Below are positions 22,496 to 33,247 of a DNA stretch of 64,000 bases, piece after piece (position 1 is the stretch's first letter; each line of letters begins with the position of its first letter). The notes under the pieces are model-generated. The model ran no database searches, had not been told where the DNA came from, and saw nothing but the letters and a program-made list of their open reading frames with translations. This stretch comes from Owenia fusiformis. Taxonomy: Eukaryota; Annelida; Polychaeta; Sabellida; Oweniidae. Made by a program: the position numbers and the translations under genes. The DNA is taken from NCBI GenBank assembly GCA_903813345.2, contig CAIIXF020000012.1, forward strand, positions 27,478,184 to 27,542,183, in the 5' to 3' direction.

Positions 22496-22720
22496 TCATG
22501 CATTGAGGGTAGCAAGTTGGATGACATCTGTATAAAAACCATCCTTTATTGCAGGAATATACACCACCTGATTCGTCATGACGGTGACATGGCCATTTAG
22601 TAGGGTCCCCTATGCTACAGTCAGCTGTACACGTTTTGCCTCCCCATCGATCTGGACAATCACAGGCACATCGACTGCTGTTAAAAACTCCACCGTTATA
22701 ACACGTATAGGTTTGACAAA
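22496..22720 (-). CDS. Gene B exon 2: EGF plus cysteine module
   Basis: On the minus strand the acceptor TTCTTTGTAG precedes 22720 and the donor ATGA|GTAAGT follows 22496; 225 bases, phase 1 on both sides. EGF half: CQTYTCYNGGVFNSSRCACD with a closing GGKTC. Cysteine-module half: DCSIGDPTKWPCHRHDE, then SC, RC and CHPTCYPQCM. Its organisation is the same as exon 7. The open frame continues upstream of the acceptor, but the polypyrimidine tract and phase support the boundary given. Confidence 0.83.
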
Positions 22721-22839
22721 CTACAAAGAAAGTGTAAACCAAATCATGACTGATGTTAGCTGCCTGTACCTTATGGATTGACTGCCCCGTGTACATGACG
22801 TGACAATAGACAATCTGAGATAACCACACTTCGATCAAT

Positions 22840-22949
22840 CACGATTGCTATATTAAAGTTGCAGTCTGAGACCAGCACGCATGTTATCACGATTGCTTTG
22901 GTAAAGTGGCAGTCTGAGACCAGCACGCATGTAATCATGATTGCTATTA
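22840..22949 (+). repeat. 48-bp minisatellite, left remnant
   Basis: About two units (ATCACGATTGCTATATTAAA, GCAGTCTGAGACCAGCACGC) identical in type to the 26188-27592 array. It stops at GATTGCTATTA exactly where the 3.2 kb repeat begins, so it is the cut-off left end of the same array. Confidence 0.85.
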
Positions 22950-25900
22950 TTAGCTCACATGGTGAGCTTTTGCAATCACTCACTTGTCCGTCTGTCTGTC
23001 CGTCCGTCCGTCTGTCCGTCCGTCCGTCTGTCCGTCAACAATAGTGGCACGTTTTAAAACCTCTGTCGATAGGATTCCTGTTTTAAGTTATTTCTGTTCA
23101 ACATCAATATAGAAAACCCCCCTATGACTCCTGGTTCAAAAGCTCGCCTATTTTCAAAATGGCCGTCACTTTTGTCTCGCGAAATTCACTTTTAGCCCAT
23201 TTCCTAGCTAACCTCTGTCGATAGGATTCCTGTTTTAAGTTATTTCTGTTCAACATCAATACAGAAAACCCCCCCTATGACTCCTGGTTCAAAAGCTCGC
23301 CTATTTTCAAAATGGCGGTCACCTTTGTCTCGCGAAATTCACTTTTGGCCCATTTCCTAGCTTTACAAATAATTTCAGGTGTCCTACATTGTAAAAATAC
23401 ATGTCAATGTAAAGATTAGATATATGAAATAATTTTGTTACAAAAAATCAGCGAAAAATTGTATCCATTTCTTTCTTTTCAGCCATTTTAGTTAACATTG
23501 ATTTGTCTATCTGACTCGCGAAATCCACTTTCTGTCAATAACCAAGTACAGTGGCACGTTTTAAAACCTCTGTCGATAGGATTCCTGTTTTAAGTTATTT
23601 CTGTTCAACATGAATTCAGAAAACTCCCCTATGACTCCTGGTTCAAAAGCTCGCCTATTTTCAAAATGGCCGCCATTTTTGTCTCGCGAAATTCACTTTT
23701 GACCCATTTCCTAGCTTTACAAATAATTTCAAGTGTCCTACATTGTAGAAATCCATTGCAAAGTAAAGAGTAGATGTATGAAATAATTTTGTTACGAAAA
23801 ATCAGCGAAAAATTATATCCATTTATTTATTTTCAGCCATTTTAGTTTACATTGATTTGTCCATCTGTCTCGCAAAATTCACTTTTGGACCATTTACCTT
23901 AAACCCTCTGTCGATAGGATTCCCATTTTAAGTTATTTTTGTTCAACATCAACACAAAAAACTCTCCTATGACTCTTGGTTCAAAAGCTCGGCTATTTTC
24001 AAAATGGCCGTCACTTTTGACTCGCAAAATCCACTTTCTGTGGCACGTTTTAAAACCTCTGTCGATAGGATTCCTGTTTTAAAAAAATTCAATGCTGACA
24101 TCTAGTGAACAATTTGTAGAAAATACTAAAATGTAGTTTCAGTTTAATTCATCGCAAGAAATAATGAAGTATAAGAACAAAGTTGAGAAACTTAAAAAAA
24201 ATTAGATTTGACCTAGATTTTCATGTGAGCTTTTGCAATCACTCACTTGTCCGTCTGTCTGTCCGTCTGTCCGTCCGTCCGTCCGTCTGTCCGTCAACAA
24301 TAGTGGCACGTTTTAAAACCTCTGTCGATAGGATTCCTGTTTTAAGTTATTTCTGTTCAACATCAATACAGAAAACCCCACTATGACTCCTGGTTCAAAA
24401 GCTTGCCTATTTTCAAAATGGCGGTCACTTTTGTCTCGCGAAATTCACTTTTGGCCCATTTCCTAGCTTTACAAATAATTTCAGGTGTCCTACATTGTAA
24501 AAATACATGTCAATGTAAAGATTAGATATATGAAATAATTTTGTTACAAAAAATCAGCGAAAAATTGTATCCATTTTTTCTTTTCAGCCATTATCTGACT
24601 CGCGAAATCCACTTTCTGTCAATAACAGTGGCACGTTTTAAAACCTCTGTCGATAGGATTCCTGTTTTAAGTTATTTCTGTTCAACATGAATTCAAAAAA
24701 CTCCCCTATGACTCCTGGTTCAAAAGCTCGCCTATTTTCAAAATGGCCGCCATTGTTGTCTCGCGAAATTCACTTTTGACCCATTTCCTAGCTTTACAAA
24801 TAATTTCAAGTGTCCTACATTGTAGAAATCCATTGCAAAGTAAAGAGTAGATGTATGAAATAATTTTGTTACGAAAAATCAGCGAAAAATTATATCCATT
24901 TATTTATTTTCAGCCATTTTAGTTAACATTGATTTGTCCATCTGTCTCGCAAAATTCACTTTTGGACCATTTACCTTAAACCCTCTGTCGATAGGATTCC
25001 CATTTTAAGTAATTTTTGTTCAACATCAACACAAAAAACTCTCCTATGACTCTTGGTTCAAAAGCTCGGCTATTTTCAAAATGGCCGTCACTTTTGACTC
25101 GCGAAATCCACTTTCTGTGGCACGTTTTAAAACCTCTGTCGATAGGATTCCTGTTTTAAGTTATTTCTGTTCAACATCAATTCAGAAAACTCCCCTATGA
25201 CTCCTGGTTCAAAAGCTCGCCTATTTTCAAAATGGCCGCCATTTTTTTCTCGCGAAATTCACTTTTGACCCATTTCCTAGCTTTGCAAATAATATCAAGT
25301 GTCCTACATTGTAAAAATCCATGTCAATGTAAAGAGTAGATGTATGAAATAATTTTGTTACGAAAAATCAGCGAAAAACTATATCCATTTATTTTCAGCC
25401 ATTTTAGTTAACATTGATTTGTCCATCTGTCTCGCAAAATCCACTTTTGGACCATTTACCTTAAACCCTCTGTCGATAGGATTCCCATTTTAAGTTAATT
25501 TTGTTCAACATCAATACAAGAAACTCTCCTATGACTCTTGGTTCAAAAGCTCGCCTATTTTCAAAATGGTTGCCATTCTTGTTTCGCGAAATTCACTTTT
25601 TGCCAAGTTCCTAGCTTTACAAATAATTTCAGCTGTCCTGCATTGTAAAAAGCCATGTCACTGTAAAAGGTAGTTGTATGAAATAATTTTGTTACAAAAA
25701 ATCGACAAAATATTATATCCGTTTTTTTTTTATTTTCAGCCATTTTAGTTAACATTGATTTGTCCATCTGTCTCGCGAAATCCTCTTTTGGACCATTTGC
25801 TTAAAACCTCTGTCGATAGGATTCCAGTTTCAAGTTATTTTTGTTCAACATCAATACAAAAAACTCCCCTATGACTCCTGGTTCAAAAGCTTGCCTGATT

Positions 25901-26187
25901 TCAAAATGGTCGCCATTTTTGTCTCACGAAATTCAATTCTGGCCCATTTCCTAGCTTTACAAATAATTTCAGGTGTCTTGCATTGCAAAAAGTCATGTCA
26001 CTGTAAAGAGTAGTTGTATGAAATAATTTTGTTACAAATTATTGGCAAAAAATTATATCCGTTTTTTTTCAGCCATTTTAATTGACTCAGAGACAGATGG
26101 CTTGAAATAATTTTGTAACAAAAAATCAGCAAAAAATTATATCCTTTTTTTGTTACCATGTGAGCCCAGTACCCATGGTACTAATTT
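22950..26187 (+). mobile_element. GCTCACATGGTGAGC-type repeat, long copy (3.2 kb)
   Basis: Starts TTAGCTCACATGGTGAGC, passes through a TCCGTCCGTCTGTCCGTC tract, and ends CCCAGTACCCATGGTACTAA. TATTA lies on both sides (22945-22949 and 26188-26192), a likely 5-bp target duplication inside a minisatellite unit. The body is a tandem set of blocks with CCTCTGTCGATAGGATTCC, ATGACTCCTGGTTCAAAAGC, TTTTCAAAATGGCCG and GTCTCGCGAAATTCAC. An internal stretch repeats the CACTTGTCCGTCTGTC head near 24240, so the copy grew by internal duplication or a nested insertion. No protein is encoded. Confidence 0.82.
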
Positions 26188-27592
26188 TATTAAATTGGCA
26201 GTCTGAGAGCAGCACGCATGCTATCACGATTTCTATAGTAAAGAGGCAGTCTGAGACAAGTACGCATGCTATCACGATTGCTATAGTAAAGAGGCAGCCT
26301 GAGACAAGCACGCATGCTATCACGATTGCTATAGTAAAGTGGCAGTCTGAGACAAGCACGCATGCTATCACGATTGCTATAGTAAAGAGGCAGCCTGAGA
26401 CAAGCACGCATGCTATCACGATTGCTATAGTAAAGAGGCAGCCTGAGACAAGCACGCATGCTATCACGATTGCTATAGTAAAGAGGCAGCCTGAGACAAG
26501 CACGCATGCTATCACGATTGCTATAGTAAAGAGGCAGCCTGAGACAAGCACGCATGCTATCACGATTGCTATAGTAAAGAGGCAGCCTGAGACAAGCACG
26601 CATGCTATCACGATTGCTATAGTAAAGAGGCAGTCTGAGACAAGCACGCATGCTATCACGATTGCTATAGTAAAGTGGCAGTCTGAGACAAGCACGCATG
26701 CTATCACGATTGCTATAGTAAAGAGGCAGTCTGAGACAAGCACGCATGCTATCACGATTGCTATAGTAAAGTGGCAGTCTGAGACAAGCACGCATGCTAT
26801 CACGATTGCTATATTAAAGTGGCAGTCTGAGACAAGCACGCATGCTATCACGATTGCTATAGTAAAGAGGCAGTCTGAGACAAGCACGCATGCTATCACG
26901 ATTGCTATAGTAAAGAGGCAGTCTGAGACCAGCACGCATGTTATTACGATTGCTTTGGTAAAGTAGCAGTCTGAGACCAGCACGCATGCTATCACGATTG
27001 CTATATTAAAGTGGCAGCCTGAGACAAGCACGCATGCTATCACGATTGCTATAGTAAAGTGGCAGTCTGAGACAAGCACGCATGCTATCACGATTGCTAT
27101 AGTAAAGAGGCAGCCTGAGACAAGCATATATGCTGTCACGATTGCTTTAGTAAAGAGGCAGTCTGAGACAAGCACGCATGCTATCACGATTGCTATAGTA
27201 AAGAGGCAGTCTGAGACAAACACGCATGCTATCACGATTGCTATAGTAAAGAGGCAGTCTGAGACAAGCATACATGCTATCACGATTGCTATAGTAAAGT
27301 GGCAGTCTGAGACAAGCATATATGCTATCACGATTGGTTTAGTAAAGAGGCAGTCTGAGACAAGCATATATGCTATCACGATTGCTATATATAGTAAAGT
27401 GGCAGTCTGAGACAAGCATATATGCTATCACGATTGCTATAGTAAAGTGGCAGTCTGAGACAAGCACGCATGCTATCACGATTGCTATAGTAAAGAGGCA
27501 GCCTGAGACAAGCACGCATGCTATCACGATTACTATAGTAAAGTGGCAGTCTGAGACAAGCATACATGCTGTCACGATTGCTTTAGTAAAGG
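26188..27592 (+). repeat. 48-bp minisatellite, about 29 units
   Basis: Near-identical units of 48 bases (CACGCATGCTATCACGATTG, CTATAGTAAAG(A/T)GGCAG, (T/C)CTGAGACAAG). Because 48 is a multiple of three and the unit lacks stops in several frames, long open frames appear on both strands. They share a 16-residue period, lack start or splice context, and are not genes. Units alternate at a few fixed positions, and one unit carries an extra TATA (27384). It lies in the large first intron visible in gene B. Confidence 0.92.
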
Positions 27593-27599
27593 GTTACGA

Positions 27600-27960
27600 T
27601 TTTCGGACCACAACCAAAGATGGTCGAAGATCTAACCCTAACCCTAAAGGGATTTCATTGGTTTCTTGAATCGTCTTCGGCCATTATCGTGGTAAAACCG
27701 TCTTCGGTTATTTAGCTATTTTACAAGACTTTAAAAATTGATAACATGCATGCATTTTGTTAATCTTGTATTATACGAGTACATATGCGCGTCTCAGTCG
27801 TTTATTTTTAGAATTTCATGCATAAGTTTCAATTGTAAAGTAATAAATCCAACATTTTCTGTTGTATGTTTATGACCTTATCTAATATATCATGTACAAT
27901 TAAAATCTACATATACATTTTACCAATAATCCTGCACAATTAAACAAGGAAAACCTTTTT
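27600..27960. other. Gene B intron, nothing identified
   Basis: AT-rich intron sequence between the minisatellite and the signal-peptide exon. A short TCTAACCCTAACCCTAAAGG stretch near 27630 is too short to call telomeric. Confidence 0.4.
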
Positions 27961-27962
27961 AC

Positions 27963-28066
27963 CAGGAGAGATATCTCTAACTTTTGCAGTCAAGCCCCCA
28001 CCAGCTTGGATGCGATCTTGTCCATTGACGTATACCGATGTCAGCAACACGAATACACAAAGTAAC
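27963..28066 (-). CDS. Gene B exon 1 (visible): signal peptide
   Basis: On the minus strand the acceptor CAATTTAATAG precedes 28066 and the donor CCTG|GTAAAA follows 27963; 104 bases, phase 2 in and phase 1 out. It encodes LLCVFVLLTSVYVNG followed by QDRIQAGGGLTAKVRDISP. The hydrophobic core and small Asn-Gly before Gln are typical of a cleaved secretion signal. In-frame stops lie upstream of the acceptor, so the start codon must be on a further 5' exon, not identified here. The phase-1 donor fits exon 2, and the Val codon formed across the junction is open. The intron to exon 2 is about 5.2 kb. Confidence 0.65.
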
Positions 28067-28068
28067 CT

Positions 28069-28420
28069 ATTAAATTGTAAACATTTTTATAAGTTATAAT
28101 AATAGTTTTGTGAACGCTTTTGGATGTATTTTTCAGATACTTTGAGTTTCACTTGAGCTTGCCCTTGTGTTTTGATGTTATTAAATCGTTCTAAAAAGGG
28201 TAAGTATGGAACTGCGCTTTCAAATTGTAAACGTTTTTATACGTTGGTTGATGCTAAGGCGTTTTATACATAAGCTTGGTATTTCTGTTCTATTATGATT
28301 AACCATTTTAGAAAGGGTAAACAATTGTTAAAACCGTACGCAATCAAAAGTGACCGAAGATCTAAACCCAAACCTTTGCCCTTTTCGTGATATAAATATC
28401 GTCAATGCTCTCTCGTCCTA
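28069..28420. other. Upstream of signal exon, small duplication
   Basis: The stretch TAAATTGTAAACATTTTTAT at 28070 recurs as CAAATTGTAAACGTTTTTAT near 28220. No start-codon exon or promoter could be pinned down. Confidence 0.35.
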
Positions 28421-28424
28421 TGTT

Positions 28425-28559
28425 ATGTCTGGGTCACATTTGCTCCGATTCATCGGCTGGCGCCCGGACGATTGAGCATTTTGTTCAAAACTGACAATTT
28501 GATCAAATTACTCAATCAGCCGGATGCCGGCCGAATCTGAACAAATGTGACCCAGGCAT
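28425..28559. mobile_element. GGGTCACATTTGCTCC MITE, copy 1
   Basis: About 135 bases with inverted ends CTGGGTCACATTTGCTCC and CAAATGTGACCCAGGCAT, plus subterminal CGGCC/GCGCC blocks. Near-palindromic, no coding capacity. Further copies at 30506-30647 and 34338-34485. Confidence 0.78.
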
Positions 28560-29120
28560 GAACTGTTGAATGATTGATGACATATTTAATATGCTTATCA
28601 ATGATGTATTTCATATTTTTTGAAGTTGCCATCGTTTGATATTTTTTATAGATATTTATAATTTTAGATATCGATACACTTTTAAAATATCGAATACTTT
28701 ATTGTCAACAACTGGAATCATCTGAAAACATGCCAACATGCAAAAAATCTACAGTAGCTATCGTTTCTCCAAGAAACTTATTTAAATCCATTTATATGTT
28801 TATTATCTTTAAAATGATGATTACGAGGTCTAATTATGCTATAGCTTTATTTCCTGGATATAGAACTGAGGATTTACAATTAATTCAATAACAGTTCACG
28901 GTCCAATCAAATTGACATACAATTTGATACCTCGAATCCTTTGAATATTTTTCGAAAACTATGCGATGGTGCCATGTGTAGCTTAAAAGAACATAATGGC
29001 TCATGCATTCTAAAAACATATTGAAAACGTGTGTAATTACGTTCATTCAATCACATGAGCTAACATTTCAAGTTGTACTTGATGTGCTCGTATGAGCTTA
29101 TTTTTAAGTTGGAAAGTAAC
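28560..29120. other. No feature identified
   Basis: AT-rich sequence between two elements, without recognisable genes or repeats. Confidence 0.4.
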
Positions 29121-29124
29121 TATA

Positions 29125-30110
29125 CAGTGTGTATCAAAAAAACGCAACAAGTAGCCATCTCGTAAAATTCCAAAACTAGTGATGACTACATGAATTTCAT
29201 TTGAGGTACCATAAAGCCACGTCTCTCCTCTTTGCAATGATATGTCATTCATTCACATGTGGTAATGTTTGGGTGAGAAATCCTTCCATTTGCACAGTGG
29301 GTCAAAATCGACTCTGGGCCAAGTTTTAGATATTGCAAAAATCAGTGCAAGGGCTAAGTGCCAATGGAAGTTCCCCTGACTTCAATTGTTGTGACTCTTT
29401 CTTTTGGAGCTATCTCAGGAGCATCTGTGCGCACAATTCCTCCACCAGATACTGCAAAACCTCGAGAAAGAATTGCCCATGGGCTGCTTTTTAACCCACA
29501 GATGACTCAGGGCTGAACCATGCATGACGTGGACAGATGAGCGCATCTTTATGTGCAAGGAAGTGGTGGCAATTTGGAGGGGTATAGGATGTATTCTTGT
29601 AAGAGTATGAGTATGAACACTTAACTGTCTATGCCACACCTGTCACACCTTCTTCCAATAGCCCCTGTGCCCCTTGTACTGACTTTTTCAATGTTTAAAG
29701 CTTGGGTCCGAGCTGAAGTTTGCCCCACTTTGCAAAATTAATGATTATTCGGCCAGCCATGACTCTCTGTGAATGAATGATATTCCATTGCAAAGAGGAA
29801 TAATTTGGCTTTTTGGTACATTGAATGAAAAAGATGCAGTCAGCATTGGTTTTATGTTTTCTTCCAATTTTGCATCGGGCTCCGTACACTGACTTTTGCG
29901 ATGTTTATAACTTGGTAAAAAGCTAATTTTGGCCCACTTGGCAAATGGAATGATTACTCGCCCAACCATGACCGAATATCAATGAATGATATATCATTGT
30001 AAAGAGGAGACACATGGCTTTATGGTGCATTGAATGAAATCAATGCTGTTATCACTGGTTTTGTTCTTTTCCAAGATAACAATCTGTTGCGTTTTTTTTG
30101 ATACGCATTG
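29125..30110 (-). mobile_element. TA-flanked inverted-repeat element, copy 2
   Basis: 986 bases, inverted relative to the 2926-4149 copy and with the same inverted ends (GTATCAAAAAAACGCAACA), each next to TA (29123-29124, 30111-30112). It has a single copy of the segment that is doubled in copy 1. Non-coding and probably non-autonomous. Confidence 0.78.
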
Positions 30111-30309
30111 TATATCACTTTGAAAATGTCTTAAAGTACTCACCTTATCATGGTTAGACGACCTGTGTAAGAACTGCCATGATTTTTTCGGAAATAGTTC
30201 ATTTATATTAGTGTATATGTTAATATTATTTATTAAAAAGCATTCTACATGACCCCTCATAATGCGAGATATACGGGTTGATGAACTATAAAATTATCGC
30301 CGTGATTAT

Positions 30310-31130
30310 ACTTTATGTTGCATATTACGGAGAATATCTATGAGGATATGTTTTATAATGTTTTTAAACAAAGAGCACGTTAAAATTAATTAATCAGAAA
30401 AAATATAAATATACGGTAAAAGTGAAAGAAAGTAAAATCGAATCGAAAGTTGCCTAGAGGGAGTGGTAACGCATCAGAACTCAAAATGAAATACATGTAG
30501 TCTTCTGGCTTGGTCACATTTGCTCCGATTTTCACTACGGCGCCTGGCCGATTGAGTATTCTCTTCAAAATTGAATACAATATTGAACAAAACACTCAAT
30601 CGGCCGGGCGCGGCCGATGGATCGCAGCAAATGTGACCCAGGCATCACTTTTAAAATAAAACTAGAAACACTCGTCAATTACCAGCTAATGTTAATTGGA
30701 ACATGGCAGGATTGGTCTTCCAGCAAAAAGTATCGTTTGATACGTCAAAACATAAGTGATGTCTTTAGCTATATATTTTCCACTGATCATACGACCGGCT
30801 TTGACTCATGTGATTAAAACATCTTTATATCATTGTCACTAACTATGATAAAACATATCAGAGAAGAAACTAAAATGCATTTACATTTGTAGGGTTGACT
30901 ATGTGGTGTATTAAAAAAAAGTATATCCAAAGTTCAAATAGTACATATACTGGACAGAACGATTAAAGGACTAGTACAATCTAATTATTACCCCTATGTA
31001 ATATTGCTTTTTTTAATATTCAAAGGATGTGTTTATGTATGGAACAAAAGTTGTATAATGACGAAGTGATAATGACCTTCACTTGGAATTTTTTTCAGGA
31101 GCATAGTCTGAACTATTATTGAGATCAGAT
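30310..31130 (+). repeat. Direct duplication, unit 1
   Basis: Matches 31362-31964 from CATATTACGGA through GAAAGTTGCCTAGAGGGAG, ACAGCTAATGTTAATTGGAA-type words and GAACTATTATTGA. Unit 1 holds a MITE (30506-30647) that unit 2 lacks. The spacer and both units are non-coding. Confidence 0.8.
30506..30647. mobile_element. GGTCACATTTGCTCC MITE, copy 2, with empty site
   Basis: Inverted ends GGTCACATTTGCTCCGATT and CAGCAAATGTGACCCAGGC, with CGGCC-rich subterminal arms. The paralogous position in the second duplication unit (around 31486) reads straight from GTCTTC to CTTTTTAAA without it, directly marking the inserted sequence. Confidence 0.85.
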
Positions 31131-31361
31131 ACATACACCTCACACGAAACTGGGGACAATTAGGGTAACATTATGGCATCAAAATACCAAAACAAAACAA
31201 TGAGCAGTATAGGGCGCAAACAGCATTACAACGTCAAAAACGACGAGCGTCACATTTTTTCTAGTTTAGTCAACCTCAAAATAAAATCCTTTATCCTTAT
31301 CTAATCACGATAAAATTCACAGGGTAGCATGATCTCGAGGACAATATGTACAAGCTATATC

Positions 31362-31964
31362 TATGTTGCATATTACAGATAGTACAATAACGTCATTTCG
31401 AAGGGCAAAAGAAAGTAAATTCGAATCGAAAGTTGCCTAGAGGGAGGGGTAACGCATCAAACTCAAAATGAAGTACACACAGTCTTCCTTTTTAAACTAA
31501 AAACGCTGTCAATCACCAGCTAATGTTAATTGGAACACGGCAGGATTGGTCTCGCAGCAAAAAGTATCGTTTGATACGTCAAAACATTGGTGATGTCTCT
31601 AGCTATATATTGTCCCCTGATCATACAACCGGCTTTGACTTATGTGATTAAAACAGCTTTATATCATTGTCACTTACTATAAAGGGTATAAAACATGCCA
31701 GAAGAAACTGAAATACATTTACATTTGTAGCGTTGACTATGTGTGTATTTAAAAAGTATATCCAAAGTTCAAATAGTACATATACTAGACAGAATGATTA
31801 AAGGACTAAAACAATCTGATTATTACCCCTATGTAATATTGCTTTTTTAATATTCAAAGGATGTGTTTATGTATGGATCAAAAGTTGCATAATGACGAAG
31901 TGGTAATGAACTTCACTTGGAATTTTTTTCAAGAGCATCTGAACTATTATTGATATCAGATACA
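31362..31964 (+). repeat. Direct duplication, unit 2
   Basis: Partner of 30310-31130 without the MITE. It stops at AGATACA, where the 10.5 kb inverted-repeat structure begins, whereas unit 1 continues AGATACATACACC. Confidence 0.8.
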
Positions 31965-33246
31965 AACAGGATCTTAAGAGGTTCTGGACAAATCATTTGA
32001 TTCTGGACTTGTCATATTTTTTTTTCAACGAAATCACATCCAAGGGTTGACTTTTTATTAGCTATTTAGAGAGTGAGTCCTGCCTAGTATTAATTTCAAT
32101 AAAAAAGTTAAAATAGAACCCTATTTGAGAGTCAATCTAATACTTACATTACATTGATAAATTAAGGCAAATCCTGAAATATTTTTAAAGTGCATTTTTT
32201 ATGAAATATTATCCAGCAAGTATTTAGATGAAACGGTCTTATTTAAATACAAATCATAACATGATGATATTTTTCATGAAACATTTTTCAATGAAATTCA
32301 ATTGAAGGGTCAATATAAAACGAGCTAATTTAGGTGAAAATCCTTACATGATGATGTGTTTTCATAACTTCTTTCATAAAATTCCATCAAGGGGTGAAGA
32401 TAAAATGATCGAATTTAAGTGATTTAAGGATCACGAGAATATGTTTTCTTGGATATTTTCTATGAAATCTCATCCAATGGTCAAGGTGAAATTTTGATTT
32501 TGATTTGGTATTAGGTCACGTGTTCGAAAGATCCATATAAGGCCCGTAGAACCATATAGGAACGTCATTTTGAATGTCACGTGATAGATCCATATAAGGT
32601 TTTTAGAACCATGTCGGGAAAGATGAGGGGAAGCCCCTGACACCTGTTTCACGATTTTATCCGAACGTTGTTCGGATCATTTCGGTTTTTATGCACTTCA
32701 TTATTGTACCGAAGTTTGCCGATTCGATTCGTCGTATTTCGGAATTCTGGTGACAATTTTATACTCCAATTGGAGTATTTTTGATCTACTTTTTCTGGAT
32801 TTTGCCCTACTTATTATATCTTGACAACAAGCAAATCAAAACGTTAGACATGAACGGGTCTCGATCAACTAACCTAGAGCATGGAAGCCAGGCACGCTAA
32901 CCATGAGGCCAATGTGCTACCGATATGAAAGAACAAAAGTATTATATATTTATACCGAGCGTCAATTCAAAATGATCCTCACTTTTGTCTCCACTTAAAT
33001 ACGACTCGTCAGTTGTATCCAGAATAGTAGAACGCCTATGGCGCTAGTGAATAACCAAGTCCCATGTGAGTGGTTCGTATCCCTCTGTGATATACTATTT
33101 TTGTTTTATTAAAAACGACAGAAAGGAGCAAGGTGTAGGTTATAAACAAGACGTTAGTTTGTTTAAAAACAGTTTGGAAACATTAATCTTTGATAATTTA
33201 AGGGTTTCCACTCCTGAAGGGCCTCTAGATCTATGAAATTCAATAA
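31965..33246 (+). repeat. Left arm of the 10.5 kb structure
   Basis: Complementary to the right arm over essentially all its length. It is the uninterrupted version: at 33198-33201 it has a single TTAA where the right arm carries an insertion. Contains GGTCACGTGTTCGAAAGATC and TTCACGATTTTATCCGAACG blocks. Non-coding. Confidence 0.85.
32849..32923 (-). repeat. tRNA-like segment in left arm
   Basis: On the minus strand it reads GGTAGCACATTGGCCTCATG, GTTAGCGTGCCTGGCTTCC and GATCGAGACCCGTTC, resembling the A- and B-box halves of a tRNA. Arm pairing is imperfect and no intact acceptor stem is seen, so it is a tRNA-derived (SINE-like) relic. Its partner is at 41346-41421. Confidence 0.5.
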
Positions 33247-33247
33247 T

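Larger units (their letters stand above)
8830..28066 (-). other. Gene B: secreted EGF / Cys-module / WSC-like protein
   Basis: Twelve exons on the minus strand join in one frame of about 548 codons with no stop at any junction. Order from the N-terminus: signal peptide (28066-27963), EGF+Cys module (22720-22496), EGF (21370-21245), EGF (20840-20715), Cys module (20417-20280), EGF (19060-18959), EGF+Cys module (18569-18330), EGF (18031-17903), Thr-rich linker (16768-16724), WSC-like domain (12144-12007 and 11255-11109), EGF (8955-8830). Every internal junction is phase 1, the signature of module shuffling. The start-codon exon and the 3' end are missing, and some exons may have been overlooked. 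An extracellular adhesion, matrix or recognition role is inferred from domain type only. Confidence 0.8.

Noticed and set aside
26153-27575. Open frames of 420, 268 and 201 residues over the minisatellite
   Set aside because: They come from a stop-poor 48-bp unit, exist on both strands and in two minus frames at once, and have no start, splice or domain context.
22840-27592. CRISPR-like look of regularly spaced repeats
   Set aside because: The 48-bp units are continuous with no unique spacers, and the setting is an animal intron.
27625-27660. Telomere-like TCTAACCCTAACCCTAAA
   Set aside because: Barely two repeats, with a variant end; too short to be meaningful.
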